From contig CAZXSE010000002.1 of assembly GCA_964643325.1 (NCBI GenBank), positions 1 through 64,000 on the forward strand: a DNA stretch of 64,000 nucleotides, given 5' to 3'. The position numbers and the translations under genes are program-made. The notes under the pieces were generated by a model. That model searched no databases and was not told where the DNA came from. It worked only from the letters and a program-made list of their open reading frames with translations. The first letter of the stretch is position 1; each line of letters starts with the position of its first letter. Below, in pieces: positions 50,053 to 58,987 of this stretch. The DNA is from Fredricksoniimonas sp964643325. Its GTDB lineage: Bacteria > Omnitrophota > Gorgyraeia > Zapsychrales > Fredricksoniimonadaceae.

Positions 50053-51827
50053 TGATTGAAATGGTAGCTCGCCAGGCGGGCGTAAAGTTCGGATGTCCGC
50101 ATCAGGTCGTCATGCCCGCCCTTCTGAACGATCCGGCCCTGGTCCATCACCAGGATGCACGCGGCATGGCGGATCGTCGAGAGCCGGTGTGCGATCACAA
50201 TGACCGTGCGGTCCTTCATCAGGTTCTCCAGCGCCTGCTGGACAAAATATTCCGATTCCGCGTCGAGGGCCGAGGTCGCCTCGTCAAGAAGCAGGATCCT
50301 CGGGTTCTTGAGGATCGCTCGGGCAATGCACAGCCGCTGCTTTTGCCCGCCGGAGAGCTTGAAGCCCCTGTCCCCGATAATCGTATCAAGCCCGTTGGGC
50401 ATGCGTTCGATGAACTCCCACGCGAGCGCCTGACGCGCGGCGTCGAAGATCTCCTCGTCCGTGGCGTCAAGCTTGCCATAACGCAAGTTCTCCCTGATGG
50501 TCTCATTGAACAGGACCATGTCCTGGGTAACAAGCCCGACATTGCTGCGCAGGGAGTTGACCGTGACCTGCTTGATATCCTGATCGTCAAAAAGAATGAC
50601 CCCTTTGTCCGGATCATAGAAACGCAGGATCATGTTCATGATGGTCGTCTTGCCGCAACCCGTCGGGCCGACGAGCGCGGTCGTCTTGCCGATCTCAAAA
50701 TCATGCGTGAAGTTCTTGATGATCCAGCGCTCCTCGTGCTTCTCGTACCTGAAAGAAACATCGTAGAAACGGATGCAGCGTTCGGGCGTGCTGCACAGGA
50801 CCGCAGCCGGAACATCAACGATCATGGGCTTCCAGTCAAGGATGTCGTAGATCCTCTTGGTCGCTGCCAGCGCCTGCTGGTTGATGCCGTACACAGCGGT
50901 CAGCTTCTTGATGGGGCGCAGGATGCTGATCAGTGATGTCAAAAAGAGCGCGAACACGCCGAACGACATCTTCCCCGCCAGGACCGATTGCCCGCCGATC
51001 CACAGAACGACCACCACGGCCACAGCGGCCAGCGCTTCGCTGACAGGCGTCAACAACAGATTGCGCCGGATCCCCTTGATGATGGCCTTGTAATAATGCC
51101 TGTTGGTAACATCAAAACGCTGGATCTCGTGGTCTTCGCGCGAGAACGCCTTGACGATGGCCACGCCCTGGTTCGTTTCCGCGAGGATCGAGTTCAGGTC
51201 CGCCATGTATTCCTGCGAATAGATGGACTGCTTCTTGATGGTCTTGCCGATGGTATAGATCAAAAGTCCGTTGAGCGGGAACACAATAAGGACCAGGAGG
51301 ACCATCTGCCAGCTGATCATGAAAGCGACGAAGGCGAACATGACCGCCAGGAAAGACTGGTACACCATGTCGGTCATGCCGTAGGAGATCGCATTGCTGA
51401 TATAGCTAACGTCGTTGGTGATGCGCGACATCAGCTCGCCCTGGCGTTTCTGGCTGTAGAAATCAAGCGAGAGCTGCTGGTATTTCCTGAAAAGATCGCC
51501 CCTGACATCCTTGACGGAACGCTGGGCCACCTCGTTCATGAAATATCCCTGGGCGTAGAAAAAGATACCCTTGAGAATAAAGAAAATAGGGATGAAAAAA
51601 AGAATGGCGTGAAAGATCTGGATCCGGTCAATGGCATTAAGCCGGTCCGTCCACTCGACGACCAGAGGCGGCAGCCCCGACGGGATAATGATCGGTTTGT
51701 TGGTGAAGATACGGTCGGCCAAAGGCACGATCAACCCGAACTGCACGCCCTCAAAGACCGTGGACACTGCCATGCACAGAACACCGCCCCCGAGAAAATG
51801 GACGTTGCGGCGCATGAAACTGATCAT
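50049..51827 (-). CDS. MsbA-like lipid/glycan ABC transporter (fused permease and ATPase)
   Basis: The 592 residues join a six-helix permease (about 10-330) to an ABC ATPase with Walker A GPTGCGKT (387-394), signature LSGGQKQR (491-498) and Walker B ILLLDE (511-516). It resembles MsbA and PglK, which flip lipid A or lipid-linked oligosaccharides from the cytoplasmic to the periplasmic face. In this glycan cluster it is the best candidate for moving the finished lipid-linked glycan across the inner membrane before ligation. Confidence 0.93.
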   Translation of the reverse strand: MISFMRRNVHFLGGGVLCMAVSTVFEGVQFGLIVPLADRIFTNKPIIIPSGLPPLVVEWTDRLNAIDRIQIFHAILFFIPIFFILKGIFFYAQGYFMNEVAQRSVKDVRGDLFRKYQQLSLDFYSQKRQGELMSRITNDVSYISNAISYGMTDMVYQSFLAVMFAFVAFMISWQMVLLVLIVFPLNGLLIYTIGKTIKKQSIYSQEYMADLNSILAETNQGVAIVKAFSREDHEIQRFDVTNRHYYKAIIKGIRRNLLLTPVSEALAAVAVVVVLWIGGQSVLAGKMSFGVFALFLTSLISILRPIKKLTAVYGINQQALAATKRIYDILDWKPMIVDVPAAVLCSTPERCIRFYDVSFRYEKHEERWIIKNFTHDFEIGKTTALVGPTGCGKTTIMNMILRFYDPDKGVILFDDQDIKQVTVNSLRSNVGLVTQDMVLFNETIRENLRYGKLDATDEEIFDAARQALAWEFIERMPNGLDTIIGDRGFKLSGGQKQRLCIARAILKNPRILLLDEATSALDAESEYFVQQALENLMKDRTVIVIAHRLSTIRHAACILVMDQGRIVQKGGHDDLMRTSELYARLASYHFNQ

Positions 51828-51840
51828 CCGGAGATATTCT

Positions 51841-53031
51841 TTAATAAGACACCCCTTTTGCTGTGAGGAACATCTCCACGACCTTCACGACATGGTCCAG
51901 TTCAGCCGGCCCGATGTCCTGATGGATGCCGATATGCGTGCCATGATCGCTGCAATACTCAGCCTCGGGGAACTCCCCGAGCTTGTATCCCAGGAACGCG
52001 TAGCTCGGGCACTGCGTGGGCATGGAATAAAAAAGGCCCCGTGAGTCCACGCCGCGGGCATCGAGATGGGCAACGAACATATCCCGCGTAAAGCCCGCGT
52101 TCTCCCGAACAATGATCGAAAAGGCATGCGGCCCGAGTTTTTCGAAGGGCTCCTGGGAAAGCGTCAGGAAAACCTTGTCAAAGCGGCGGAACTTCTCAAT
52201 AAGATACATCATGTTCCTGCGGCGCCGGAATAATATATCGTTGAATATATCGATATTACCAAGGCCCACGGCCGCTTCAAGTTCGTTCATTTTAGCGGAA
52301 AATCCGACGCGCTCAAAGGTAAATTTTCCGACCATGCCATGATTGCGCAACGAGCGCAGGATATCCGCGGTCCGCGCGCAATCGGTCAGGATCATGCCGC
52401 CCTCAATGGTGGTCACGATATGCGCCGCGTAAAGGCTGAAACACGCCATATCCCCCATGGCGCCCACTTTTTCGCCGCGGTACTCGGCCCCGTGCGCCTC
52501 GGCCGCATCCTCAATGACCTTCAACCCGTGCTTGCGGGCGATCGCCCGTATCGGGTCCATGTCCGCGGGCTTGCCCATCAAATGCACAGGCATGATCGCG
52601 CGCGTGCGGGGCGTGATCCGCGCTTCTATCTTCGACGGGTCGATGTTGAGCGTTTCGCGACACACATCCACGAACACCGGCGTCAAGCCCGCCTGCAGGA
52701 TGGCATTGCCCGTCCCGATAAAAGAGAGCGCGGGCACAATGACCTCATCGCCACGCTGCGCGCCAAAATCATACAATGCGGCGCAGGCGATCGCATCGGC
52801 ATCCGTACCGCTGGAGACCGCGACGCCGTGTTTCACGCCAAAAAGCGCCGCGAACTTTTCTTCAAATTCCTTAACGTATTTTCCCTTGGTCACCCAGCCG
52901 CTGTCGAGCGCTTCATTAATGAGCGCACGGGCTTTGGATGTAATGGACATGGCCCCGAACGGGACCTTGTAACGGGCTTTGCTGGCCTCCTGACCTTCCG
53001 GGACCTTCATCGGATCATCCGAGCATTTCAT
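51841..53031 (-). CDS. ColD/RfbH-like sugar 3-dehydratase
   Basis: This 396-residue protein belongs to the DegT aminotransferase fold, but the PLP lysine is replaced by His204 in SLYAAHIVTTIEGG. The same swap defines GDP-4-keto-6-deoxy-mannose-3-dehydratase (ColD) and RfbH/E1, which remove the 3-hydroxyl of a 4-keto-6-deoxy sugar on the way to 3,6-dideoxy sugars. The histidine codon (CAT) is clear. AAGGAG is seven bases before the ATG at 53031, which overlaps hddC by 17 bases. Lysine-less catalysis should still be tested, since other lysine-lacking members exist. Confidence 0.85.
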   Translation of the reverse strand: MKCSDDPMKVPEGQEASKARYKVPFGAMSITSKARALINEALDSGWVTKGKYVKEFEEKFAALFGVKHGVAVSSGTDADAIACAALYDFGAQRGDEVIVPALSFIGTGNAILQAGLTPVFVDVCRETLNIDPSKIEARITPRTRAIMPVHLMGKPADMDPIRAIARKHGLKVIEDAAEAHGAEYRGEKVGAMGDMACFSLYAAHIVTTIEGGMILTDCARTADILRSLRNHGMVGKFTFERVGFSAKMNELEAAVGLGNIDIFNDILFRRRRNMMYLIEKFRRFDKVFLTLSQEPFEKLGPHAFSIIVRENAGFTRDMFVAHLDARGVDSRGLFYSMPTQCPSYAFLGYKLGEFPEAEYCSDHGTHIGIHQDIGPAELDHVVKVVEMFLTAKGVSY

Positions 53032-53716
53032 TCAAATGCTCCTTTGCCCACTCAAAACGTTCCGGCGTGCCGATATCAATGAAAGGTGCGGTGACCTTAT
53101 GCCCGTAAAACCCGCGGCCGATCATCTTCGGAAAGAAATCATACTCGATGGAGAACTTCCCCTCCGGCATCAGGCCGAACACATCCCGATTGAAACAGTA
53201 AATGCCCGCGCTGATATACTGGACCTGGTCCGTGACGAATTTCTCCTTGAACGCCGTGATCTCATCCTTTGCATTGATCACCAGGGTCCCGAAATCCTTA
53301 TTACCTTCGATGCGCACGCCGACAAGCGTCGCAGCCGCGCTCTTTTGCTGATGGAACGCCAACAGCGCCTTGTAATCCACAGGCGTGAAACAGTCGCCGT
53401 TAAGCCCAAAAACATATTTACTGCTAACGAGCGCCTGCGCGTTCTTAAGCGCCCCGCCGGTACCAAGCGGCTCTTTCTCAACCGACAGGATCAGGTCGAT
53501 CTGACTGAACTTGGCCTTGTAATACGCTGCGATCTCCTGCGCCTTATAACCCGCGCACAAAATAACCCGTCGGGCGCCCTGCTTGATCAGGTACCGCAAC
53601 AAGAAATCAAGGAACGGCCCGCCCTGAACCGATGCCATGACCTTGGGCGCATCGCCCGTCACGGCGCGCAGCCGCGTTCCCAATCCTCCGCACAATATCA
53701 GGAAATCCGCATCCAT
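53015..53716 (-). CDS. hddC: Sugar-1-phosphate guanylyltransferase-like protein (HddC-like)
   Basis: This 233-residue nucleotidyltransferase has the GGLGTRLR signature near the N-terminus and EKEPLGTGGALKNA. It fits the heptose-1-phosphate guanylyltransferases (HddC) that make GDP-D-glycero-alpha-D-manno-heptose. The start is the ATG that overlaps the kinase stop as TGATG. It lies directly after the HddA-like kinase, so the pair follows the normal order of the GDP-heptose pathway. A thymidylyl- or cytidylyl-transferase is a less likely alternative. Confidence 0.87.
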   Translation of the reverse strand: MDADFLILCGGLGTRLRAVTGDAPKVMASVQGGPFLDFLLRYLIKQGARRVILCAGYKAQEIAAYYKAKFSQIDLILSVEKEPLGTGGALKNAQALVSSKYVFGLNGDCFTPVDYKALLAFHQQKSAAATLVGVRIEGNKDFGTLVINAKDEITAFKEKFVTDQVQYISAGIYCFNRDVFGLMPEGKFSIEYDFFPKMIGRGFYGHKVTAPFIDIGTPERFEWAKEHLNEMLG

Positions 53717-54714
53717 CACGCCACCACTCCCGAATTCGGTTGATAAAAGATGATCTGACTGCCCTGTGTCTCGAACCTGAACGGGATCTCAAGAAGCCCG
53801 CCAAGGGCCTGGCGCACCGCAGCCTTCTTGTCGGGCTCAGCATACACCAGCACAAAACCGCCGCCACCCGCGCCGAGCAATTTGCCGCCCAAAGCCCCCG
53901 CCTTCAGGGCCTTCTCATAAATACCATCGATCGCATCTGTCGTTATCTTGTCGGAAAGCGTGCGCTTATACTGCCAGCTCTCGCCAAGCAAAAGCCCGAA
54001 TCGCTTGAAGTCCCGGCGCCCGAGGCACGCAATGGCCTCTCCGACCATCTCGTGCATGGCCGTCAATTCCCTGGTCCGTTGCGGGATATTATCAAGCTGA
54101 TGGGCCGCGATCTGTGACGCCGTGCGCGAAAACCCCGTGAAAAAAAGCATCATGTGCTCCTGCAATAGCGCCAAATCCTGCGGCATGATCGCGACGGGGC
54201 GCACGTTCACATGCGCGTGCGGCCCGAATTCAATGTGATTGAACCCGCCGTACGCGGCCAGCACCTGGTCCTGACTGCCCACGTTCTCTTTGATCATCTC
54301 CTGCTCGATACGGATCGCCTCCCGGGCCAGGCGCTCCTTCTGCGGCATAACACCCTTAAGGGCGTACAGCGCGTTCAAAAGCCCGACGGTAAAAGCCGAG
54401 CTCGATCCCAAGCCCGTGCGCGCCGGCAGGTCGCCGTCATGATGGATCTCGACCCCCTGATGGATATCCAGGAACCGGAGCACCTCACGCACTGACGGAT
54501 GATCGATCTCCTCGATCTTCTGCACATGTTCCATCCTGGAATAAATAATGCGCGAACGGTGCTCAAAGAACGGCGGCAGGTACCGTGCCGTGATATAACA
54601 ATATTTATCGATCGTGGTCGCCAGAACAGCGCCCGGCCGGTCCTTGAACCAGGCCGGATAATCCGTCCCGCCGCCGAAGAACGAGATGCGAAAAGGAGTG
54701 CGGCTGATGATCAT
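53716..54714 (-). CDS. hddA: GHMP sugar kinase, HddA-like heptose-7-phosphate kinase
   Basis: The 332 residues begin MIISRTPFRISFFGGGTDYP and have the GHMP phosphate loop LPARTGLGSSSAFTVGLLN (about 97-115). C-terminal GALGGKLLGAGGGGFVLVY binds the phosphates. This matches D-glycero-alpha-D-manno-heptose-7-phosphate 1-kinase (HddA). It would feed hddC and gmhB. Overlap with both neighbours is four bases or less, indicating one translational unit. Confidence 0.92.
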   Translation of the reverse strand: MIISRTPFRISFFGGGTDYPAWFKDRPGAVLATTIDKYCYITARYLPPFFEHRSRIIYSRMEHVQKIEEIDHPSVREVLRFLDIHQGVEIHHDGDLPARTGLGSSSAFTVGLLNALYALKGVMPQKERLAREAIRIEQEMIKENVGSQDQVLAAYGGFNHIEFGPHAHVNVRPVAIMPQDLALLQEHMMLFFTGFSRTASQIAAHQLDNIPQRTRELTAMHEMVGEAIACLGRRDFKRFGLLLGESWQYKRTLSDKITTDAIDGIYEKALKAGALGGKLLGAGGGGFVLVYAEPDKKAAVRQALGGLLEIPFRFETQGSQIIFYQPNSGVVA

Positions 54715-55958
54715 GGCTCTCTCCGCATGGGAATGGCGGTCATGGCGCGGATCTCATCTGTGACCTGCGGCCCGAAAGCAGCTGCCATCATTTTAAGATA
54801 TGCCGTATCCGTGAAATATTCCATGAACGCCGTGTCCCTGAACGCAAGGACATCCTTTCCTGAAAGATGCCGCGTTGCCGCGGGCTTGAAGCGCGGGCTC
54901 ATTTGCGCGTATTCCTCGCCCGTCGATGGAAGAAGGGCCCCCGCGGCCTTCATCCTGTCGTAAAGTTTACTGCCCGGATAAGGGCTCACGCAATAGAAAT
55001 TCGCGTATTCACATTGCAATGTTCTTGCGAGATCGAAGGTCATGCGCATGGAATGCATGTCATCATCCTCGAACCCGAACATGAAATTCCCCAGCACATG
55101 AATGCCCGCGTCCCTGGTCATGGCTGCCGCATCCCGGATACGCGCGTTGGAAAAATTCCCTTTCAAGGCCCCGGCGCGGATCTTTTCATTCCCTGACTCG
55201 ATACCATAAGCCAGCCACCGCACCCCCGCCCGGCGCATTTTCTTGAGCAACATTGGGGTGACCGTATCCACCCGCGCATACGCCCAGATATTCAATTCTT
55301 CAGCAAAACCTGTAGCCGCCAGCGCGTCACAAACAGCGTTCACGCCCGTGTTATCAATGGCAAAAAGTTCGTCCATCATCTTGATGTTCGAAACTCCGCG
55401 CCTGAACCAGGCCTGCACATCCGCGGCCACCAGGGCGGCATCCCGCTGACGGTAATCCGAACGGTAAAAATCCTTCACACAGCAAAAATCGCACCGGTAC
55501 GGGCATGAGATGCTCGCGAATGTCGCGCCGTACGCACGGTCCTTGCGGCCCCACGCATGCCAGTTATGCGCCCGGTATTTTTCCGCCGGGATGCGCGCCA
55601 GGTCCATACCTCCCGCCGCCAGCGGATCGAAGGGCAAATGGTCCGTATGCACATCGACCGGGATCCCCAGCCGCCCGGCAACAAGCGTCTTGATCGCCCG
55701 CGCCGCCTCACCCTGCTGGATATGGGCCGAGGGATGCGAGCCGGTTGCCAGGATAACGACCCGGTCCGCCGCGAGCGCTTGAAGCCGCGCGATCAACCCG
55801 TCGTTATCCAGCCCCTCGGCTTCCATGTCAATAATGCTGCCGTCACCGGATGCCTGCGCCATCAAGACAAGCCACACCGGCGGTTCGATCGCCGAAAGAG
55901 GAGCGGTCGCGCCGTAATGGGCCTTCTTGGTATTGGGTTTGACAAAGGCCGTCGGCAT
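54711..55958 (-). CDS. Radical SAM protein, probably B12-binding type
   Basis: The 415 residues contain the radical SAM cluster motif CPYRCDFC (about residue 150) and a long C-terminal barrel (ESGNEKIRAGALKG, GFEDDDMHSMRMTFDLA). The first 120 residues resemble the Rossmann-like part of class B cobalamin-dependent radical SAM methylases but lack DxHxxG, which is normal for that class. It could methylate or rearrange a sugar carbon or a lipid. It sits between an NAD-dependent epimerase gene and hddA, each overlapping. Confidence 0.8.
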   Translation of the reverse strand: MPTAFVKPNTKKAHYGATAPLSAIEPPVWLVLMAQASGDGSIIDMEAEGLDNDGLIARLQALAADRVVILATGSHPSAHIQQGEAARAIKTLVAGRLGIPVDVHTDHLPFDPLAAGGMDLARIPAEKYRAHNWHAWGRKDRAYGATFASISCPYRCDFCCVKDFYRSDYRQRDAALVAADVQAWFRRGVSNIKMMDELFAIDNTGVNAVCDALAATGFAEELNIWAYARVDTVTPMLLKKMRRAGVRWLAYGIESGNEKIRAGALKGNFSNARIRDAAAMTRDAGIHVLGNFMFGFEDDDMHSMRMTFDLARTLQCEYANFYCVSPYPGSKLYDRMKAAGALLPSTGEEYAQMSPRFKPAATRHLSGKDVLAFRDTAFMEYFTDTAYLKMMAAAFGPQVTDEIRAMTAIPMRREP

Positions 55959-56890
55959 CAGATATTAGCGAACTGGCTTCTTTTGATGATCTGGTACGCC
56001 TTGACAAGTTCCGCGATCCCGTCGGAAAGGGACATATCCGGCTTAAAGCCCGTCTTTTCGATCTTTTCGTTCGATACGATATAATCGCGCTTATCCGGAT
56101 CTTCCCCGACAGCGGCTTCCACAAAATAAAATTCCGGCACATGCTTTCTGATCTCGACGCATAATTCCATCTTGCTCAGGTTCGCATCCGAAAGCCCGAC
56201 ATTATAGGGCTCCCCCCGCATCACAGCAAAATGATCAAGCGCATGCATGAACGCTTTTGCCACATCGCGCGTGTGGATGAAATTGCGTTTGAAATGCGCT
56301 TCGAAAAGCACGATAAAGCGGTCATACACCGCACGATAAACAAAATCATTCACCAGAAGATCGAGCCGCATCCTGGGGCTTGCCCCAAATGCCGTAGCCA
56401 GGCGCAGCGTGATACCATGCCCGCTGTCGAGAACAGCCTTTTCCGCGTCAACTTTCAGCCGCCCGTACAAAGAGACCGGCCGCAAAGGTGTTTGTTCCGT
56501 ACAGAATTTGCCCTTCTCGCCAATGCCATAGCCGCTGTTCGTCGTCGGGAAAATGATCTTCTGCTCTTTGGAAGAGAGCTTGATGAGCATGGTAAGCGCG
56601 TCCAGGATGATCGTCTGTGCGCCAACAGGGTCTTTCGCGCACAAGGGCGCGCCTGTCAGGCACGCCAAAGGAAAGATCGCATCCGCATCCTTGATCAATT
56701 TTCCAACCAGCGCCGCGTCCCGCGCATCCCCCCGGACAATAGTAAACCCCGGGCGATGGCATTGTTCCAGAAGGGGCGTCTGCCCGTACATGAAATTATC
56801 AAGCACAACGACCTGATGCCCCGCATCCAGAAGCCGCGGCACCATGACCGATCCCAAATACCCCGCGCCGCCCGTGACCAGTATTTTCAT
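55958..56890 (-). CDS. NAD-dependent sugar epimerase/dehydratase (extended SDR)
   Basis: The 310 residues have the nucleotide motif VTGGAGYLGSVM and an intact catalytic Tyr142-Lys146 pair (LYGRLK). NAD-dependent epimerases/dehydratases of this type act on sugar nucleotides. TNSGYGIG and EDPDKRDYIVSNEKIEKTGF are family-typical. Specificity for UDP, GDP or dTDP sugars cannot be told. It overlaps the Fcl-like gene by ATGA. Confidence 0.88.
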   Translation of the reverse strand: MKILVTGGAGYLGSVMVPRLLDAGHQVVVLDNFMYGQTPLLEQCHRPGFTIVRGDARDAALVGKLIKDADAIFPLACLTGAPLCAKDPVGAQTIILDALTMLIKLSSKEQKIIFPTTNSGYGIGEKGKFCTEQTPLRPVSLYGRLKVDAEKAVLDSGHGITLRLATAFGASPRMRLDLLVNDFVYRAVYDRFIVLFEAHFKRNFIHTRDVAKAFMHALDHFAVMRGEPYNVGLSDANLSKMELCVEIRKHVPEFYFVEAAVGEDPDKRDYIVSNEKIEKTGFKPDMSLSDGIAELVKAYQIIKRSQFANI

Positions 56891-57816
56891 GTTCCACTCC
56901 TTCGCGCTTCAAATACCCGACGAATGCCTTCTTTCAAACTGACCTGCGCATCCCAGCCCAGGGATTTCAAGCGCGCGCTATCCAGCAACTTGAACATGGC
57001 CCCGTCAGGCTTTGACAGATCCCAGGTGATCTTGCCCGTGAACCCCGCCGCTGCCGCGACCATGTCCGCCAGATCGCGCACCGCGATCTCTTCGCCGGTG
57101 CCGATATTAACAGGCGATTCACCGTCATATTTCTCCAGCAAACACACGCACGCCGCGGCCAGGTCATCGCCAAAGATAAATTCCCTCTTCGGATTTCCGG
57201 TGCCCAGAAGTTCAACGCTGGCCCATTTTTCACGCACCGCTGTATCAAACTTCCCGATCAAAGCGCCCAGCACATGCTCCTGCCCCGATTCATGCCCGGC
57301 CTGCAGGCTGTAAACCGTCGCCGGAACGGCCGCGATCGCATTGAACCCGTATTCCCGGCGGTACGCCTGGCACATCACGACCCCCGCGGCCTTGGCCGCC
57401 GCATAAGGAAGACTTGTCGGCTCCATCGGTCCTTGCAAAAAATATTCTTCCTTGATCGGCTGGGCCGCTTCTTTGGGATACATGCACGACGCGCCCAGGA
57501 AAAGCAATTTCTTGACGCCGCTGCGATACGCCGCATCGATCACATGCGCCTGCGCGAGCAGATTCTCCCGGATCAACTCCGCCGGATGCGCCTGGTTCTC
57601 GGCAATGCCGCCCGAACGGACCGATCCCAAAATAACAACATCAGGCTTCTCGCGCTCAAAGAACGCCGCCGTCATCACGCCATTAAGAGGATCGAATGAC
57701 CCCACCGGCATGACGCCCATATATCCCCGGGCGAAGAAATGCGCGCGCAAGGACGACTCGATCACGCTCCCATGGCTCACGATCACGATCTTTGTCTGCG
57801 GCGTCAACTGCAGCAT
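56887..57816 (-). CDS. GDP-fucose synthase-like (Fcl/ColC-like) SDR
   Basis: The 309 residues match GDP-fucose synthase: Cys111 in LGASCMYPKEAAQPIKEE, Tyr138-Lys142 in LPYAAAKAAG, and the conserved His in EHVLGALIGKF. Fcl is a 3,5-epimerase/4-reductase, and its relative ColC makes GDP-colitose. The N-terminal glycine motif is degenerate (SHGSVIESSL instead of GxxGxxG), so cofactor binding may differ. It is located beside the split thiamine enzyme and two genes from the ColD-like enzyme's group. Confidence 0.85.
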   Translation of the reverse strand: MLQLTPQTKIVIVSHGSVIESSLRAHFFARGYMGVMPVGSFDPLNGVMTAAFFEREKPDVVILGSVRSGGIAENQAHPAELIRENLLAQAHVIDAAYRSGVKKLLFLGASCMYPKEAAQPIKEEYFLQGPMEPTSLPYAAAKAAGVVMCQAYRREYGFNAIAAVPATVYSLQAGHESGQEHVLGALIGKFDTAVREKWASVELLGTGNPKREFIFGDDLAAACVCLLEKYDGESPVNIGTGEEIAVRDLADMVAAAAGFTGKITWDLSKPDGAMFKLLDSARLKSLGWDAQVSLKEGIRRVFEARRSGT

Positions 57817-57817
57817 A

Positions 57818-58375
57818 TCAACCTTTCGACCCCGGCTTATTGCCGCCAGAATACAGGTTACCGTCCTCGATCAAAAGCGTCGGCGTTGCGTCTTCGCGCG
57901 TCAATGCCCGTTCATACGCCGGAAAGATATCTTCGGGCCTGTTCAGTTCAACAACCTCGATGCGGCCGAACATTTTCCGGAAAGCTTCCGCGTAATTACC
58001 CACATGCTGATGGCCGGGATGCACGGGATGGTCCGGGCCTGTGGCCGTGCGGATGATGATGCGCGGGTTAACCTGTCCTGCCGTCATATCATGGAACTTG
58101 TCGATCACATTCGCCATATCCCCCACGGCAAGCAGCAGGAAATTCTGGCGCGGATAAATGCTGACCGGAATATGCCCGGCGAGCGCAAGGCCGAGCGTGA
58201 ACTGCATCTGGAAACTTTCATTGACCGGCATCTCGATTGCCCGGCCCGCCGGAACATCCTTAAGCGTCGGATACATGAACGTCCCCGGCACGGCCGTTGT
58301 CTGGCCAAGAAAAACAACCCTGGGGTCTTGCGCCAGCCATTCCATGGTGCGTTTTAATTCATCGAAGTAATTCAA
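57818..58375 (-). CDS. Thiamine-diphosphate enzyme, beta (pyrimidine-binding) subunit
   Basis: The 185 residues match the pyrimidine-binding half of transketolase/E1-beta type enzymes, for example the AIEMPVNESFQMQFTLGLALAG segment with the conserved Glu. A TTG start is chosen: it overlaps the stop of the alpha gene as TTGA and gives the expected N-terminus LNYFDELKRTMEWL. The nearest ATG would remove 11 residues. It lacks the C-terminal transketolase domain. It pairs with the alpha gene upstream. Confidence 0.8.
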   Translation of the reverse strand: MNYFDELKRTMEWLAQDPRVVFLGQTTAVPGTFMYPTLKDVPAGRAIEMPVNESFQMQFTLGLALAGHIPVSIYPRQNFLLLAVGDMANVIDKFHDMTAGQVNPRIIIRTATGPDHPVHPGHQHVGNYAEAFRKMFGRIEVVELNRPEDIFPAYERALTREDATPTLLIEDGNLYSGGNKPGSKG

Positions 58376-58983
58376 AATTTCACCAGCTTTCCGAGCCCTG
58401 AATGCGGCCAGCCGTTGGTGTACTTGAAATATTCGATCTTCGCCGCAAAGCGCGTGTCCGCGAACCATGGCACAGGCGATCCCCACACCGCGCGCGTGTC
58501 CGTCATGACGCTCAACCCGTTATCCGATACGACAAAGACAACAGGCAGATCAAAATTGACCGCGTATTTTACGGCCTCATGAAAACTTCCCGTCTCCGCC
58601 GACATATCCCCGCAAAAAAGAAAGACCCGCCCTTTGTCCCGGCGCTGTTTGAGCGCCCAGGCCAGGCCCGTTGCCGTGCCCATCAGGCTGCCGACGATGC
58701 CGGAACAATAAATATGACGCTTGGGAAAACACAACGAAATGCTGCGACCGGCAAGAATGGCGGCCTTAACCTCATCCCGAGGGACACCTTTTAGAAGACA
58801 GATCTCATGAGAATCCCAGTAAGCAAGAATATGATCGTCGGGGCCAATGGCATATTTCTGGAAAATACGGATAAGATCGTGCTCGCGGCCCGCGCGCAGA
58901 TGGATGGGCGCCTTGATCAGCCCCCGGCCGAAGACGTCAGCGATCTCGTTCTCGAATTGAATGAGATCCTCTTTGGTAAGCAT
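58372..58983 (-). CDS. Thiamine-diphosphate enzyme, alpha (PP-binding) subunit
   Basis: The 203 residues contain the thiamine pyrophosphate motif GDMSAETGSFHEAVKYAV and the matching asparagine in VVSDNGLS, and begin MLTKEDLIQFENEIADVF. It is the diphosphate-binding half of a split transketolase/E1-like enzyme, shorter than normal. The partner beta gene overlaps it by four bases. In a sugar cluster, such pairs could transfer a two-carbon or aldehyde unit onto a sugar nucleotide. It follows the UDP-xylose-synthase gene by four bases. Confidence 0.83.
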   Translation of the reverse strand: MLTKEDLIQFENEIADVFGRGLIKAPIHLRAGREHDLIRIFQKYAIGPDDHILAYWDSHEICLLKGVPRDEVKAAILAGRSISLCFPKRHIYCSGIVGSLMGTATGLAWALKQRRDKGRVFLFCGDMSAETGSFHEAVKYAVNFDLPVVFVVSDNGLSVMTDTRAVWGSPVPWFADTRFAAKIEYFKYTNGWPHSGLGKLVKF

Positions 58984-58987
58984 AGCT

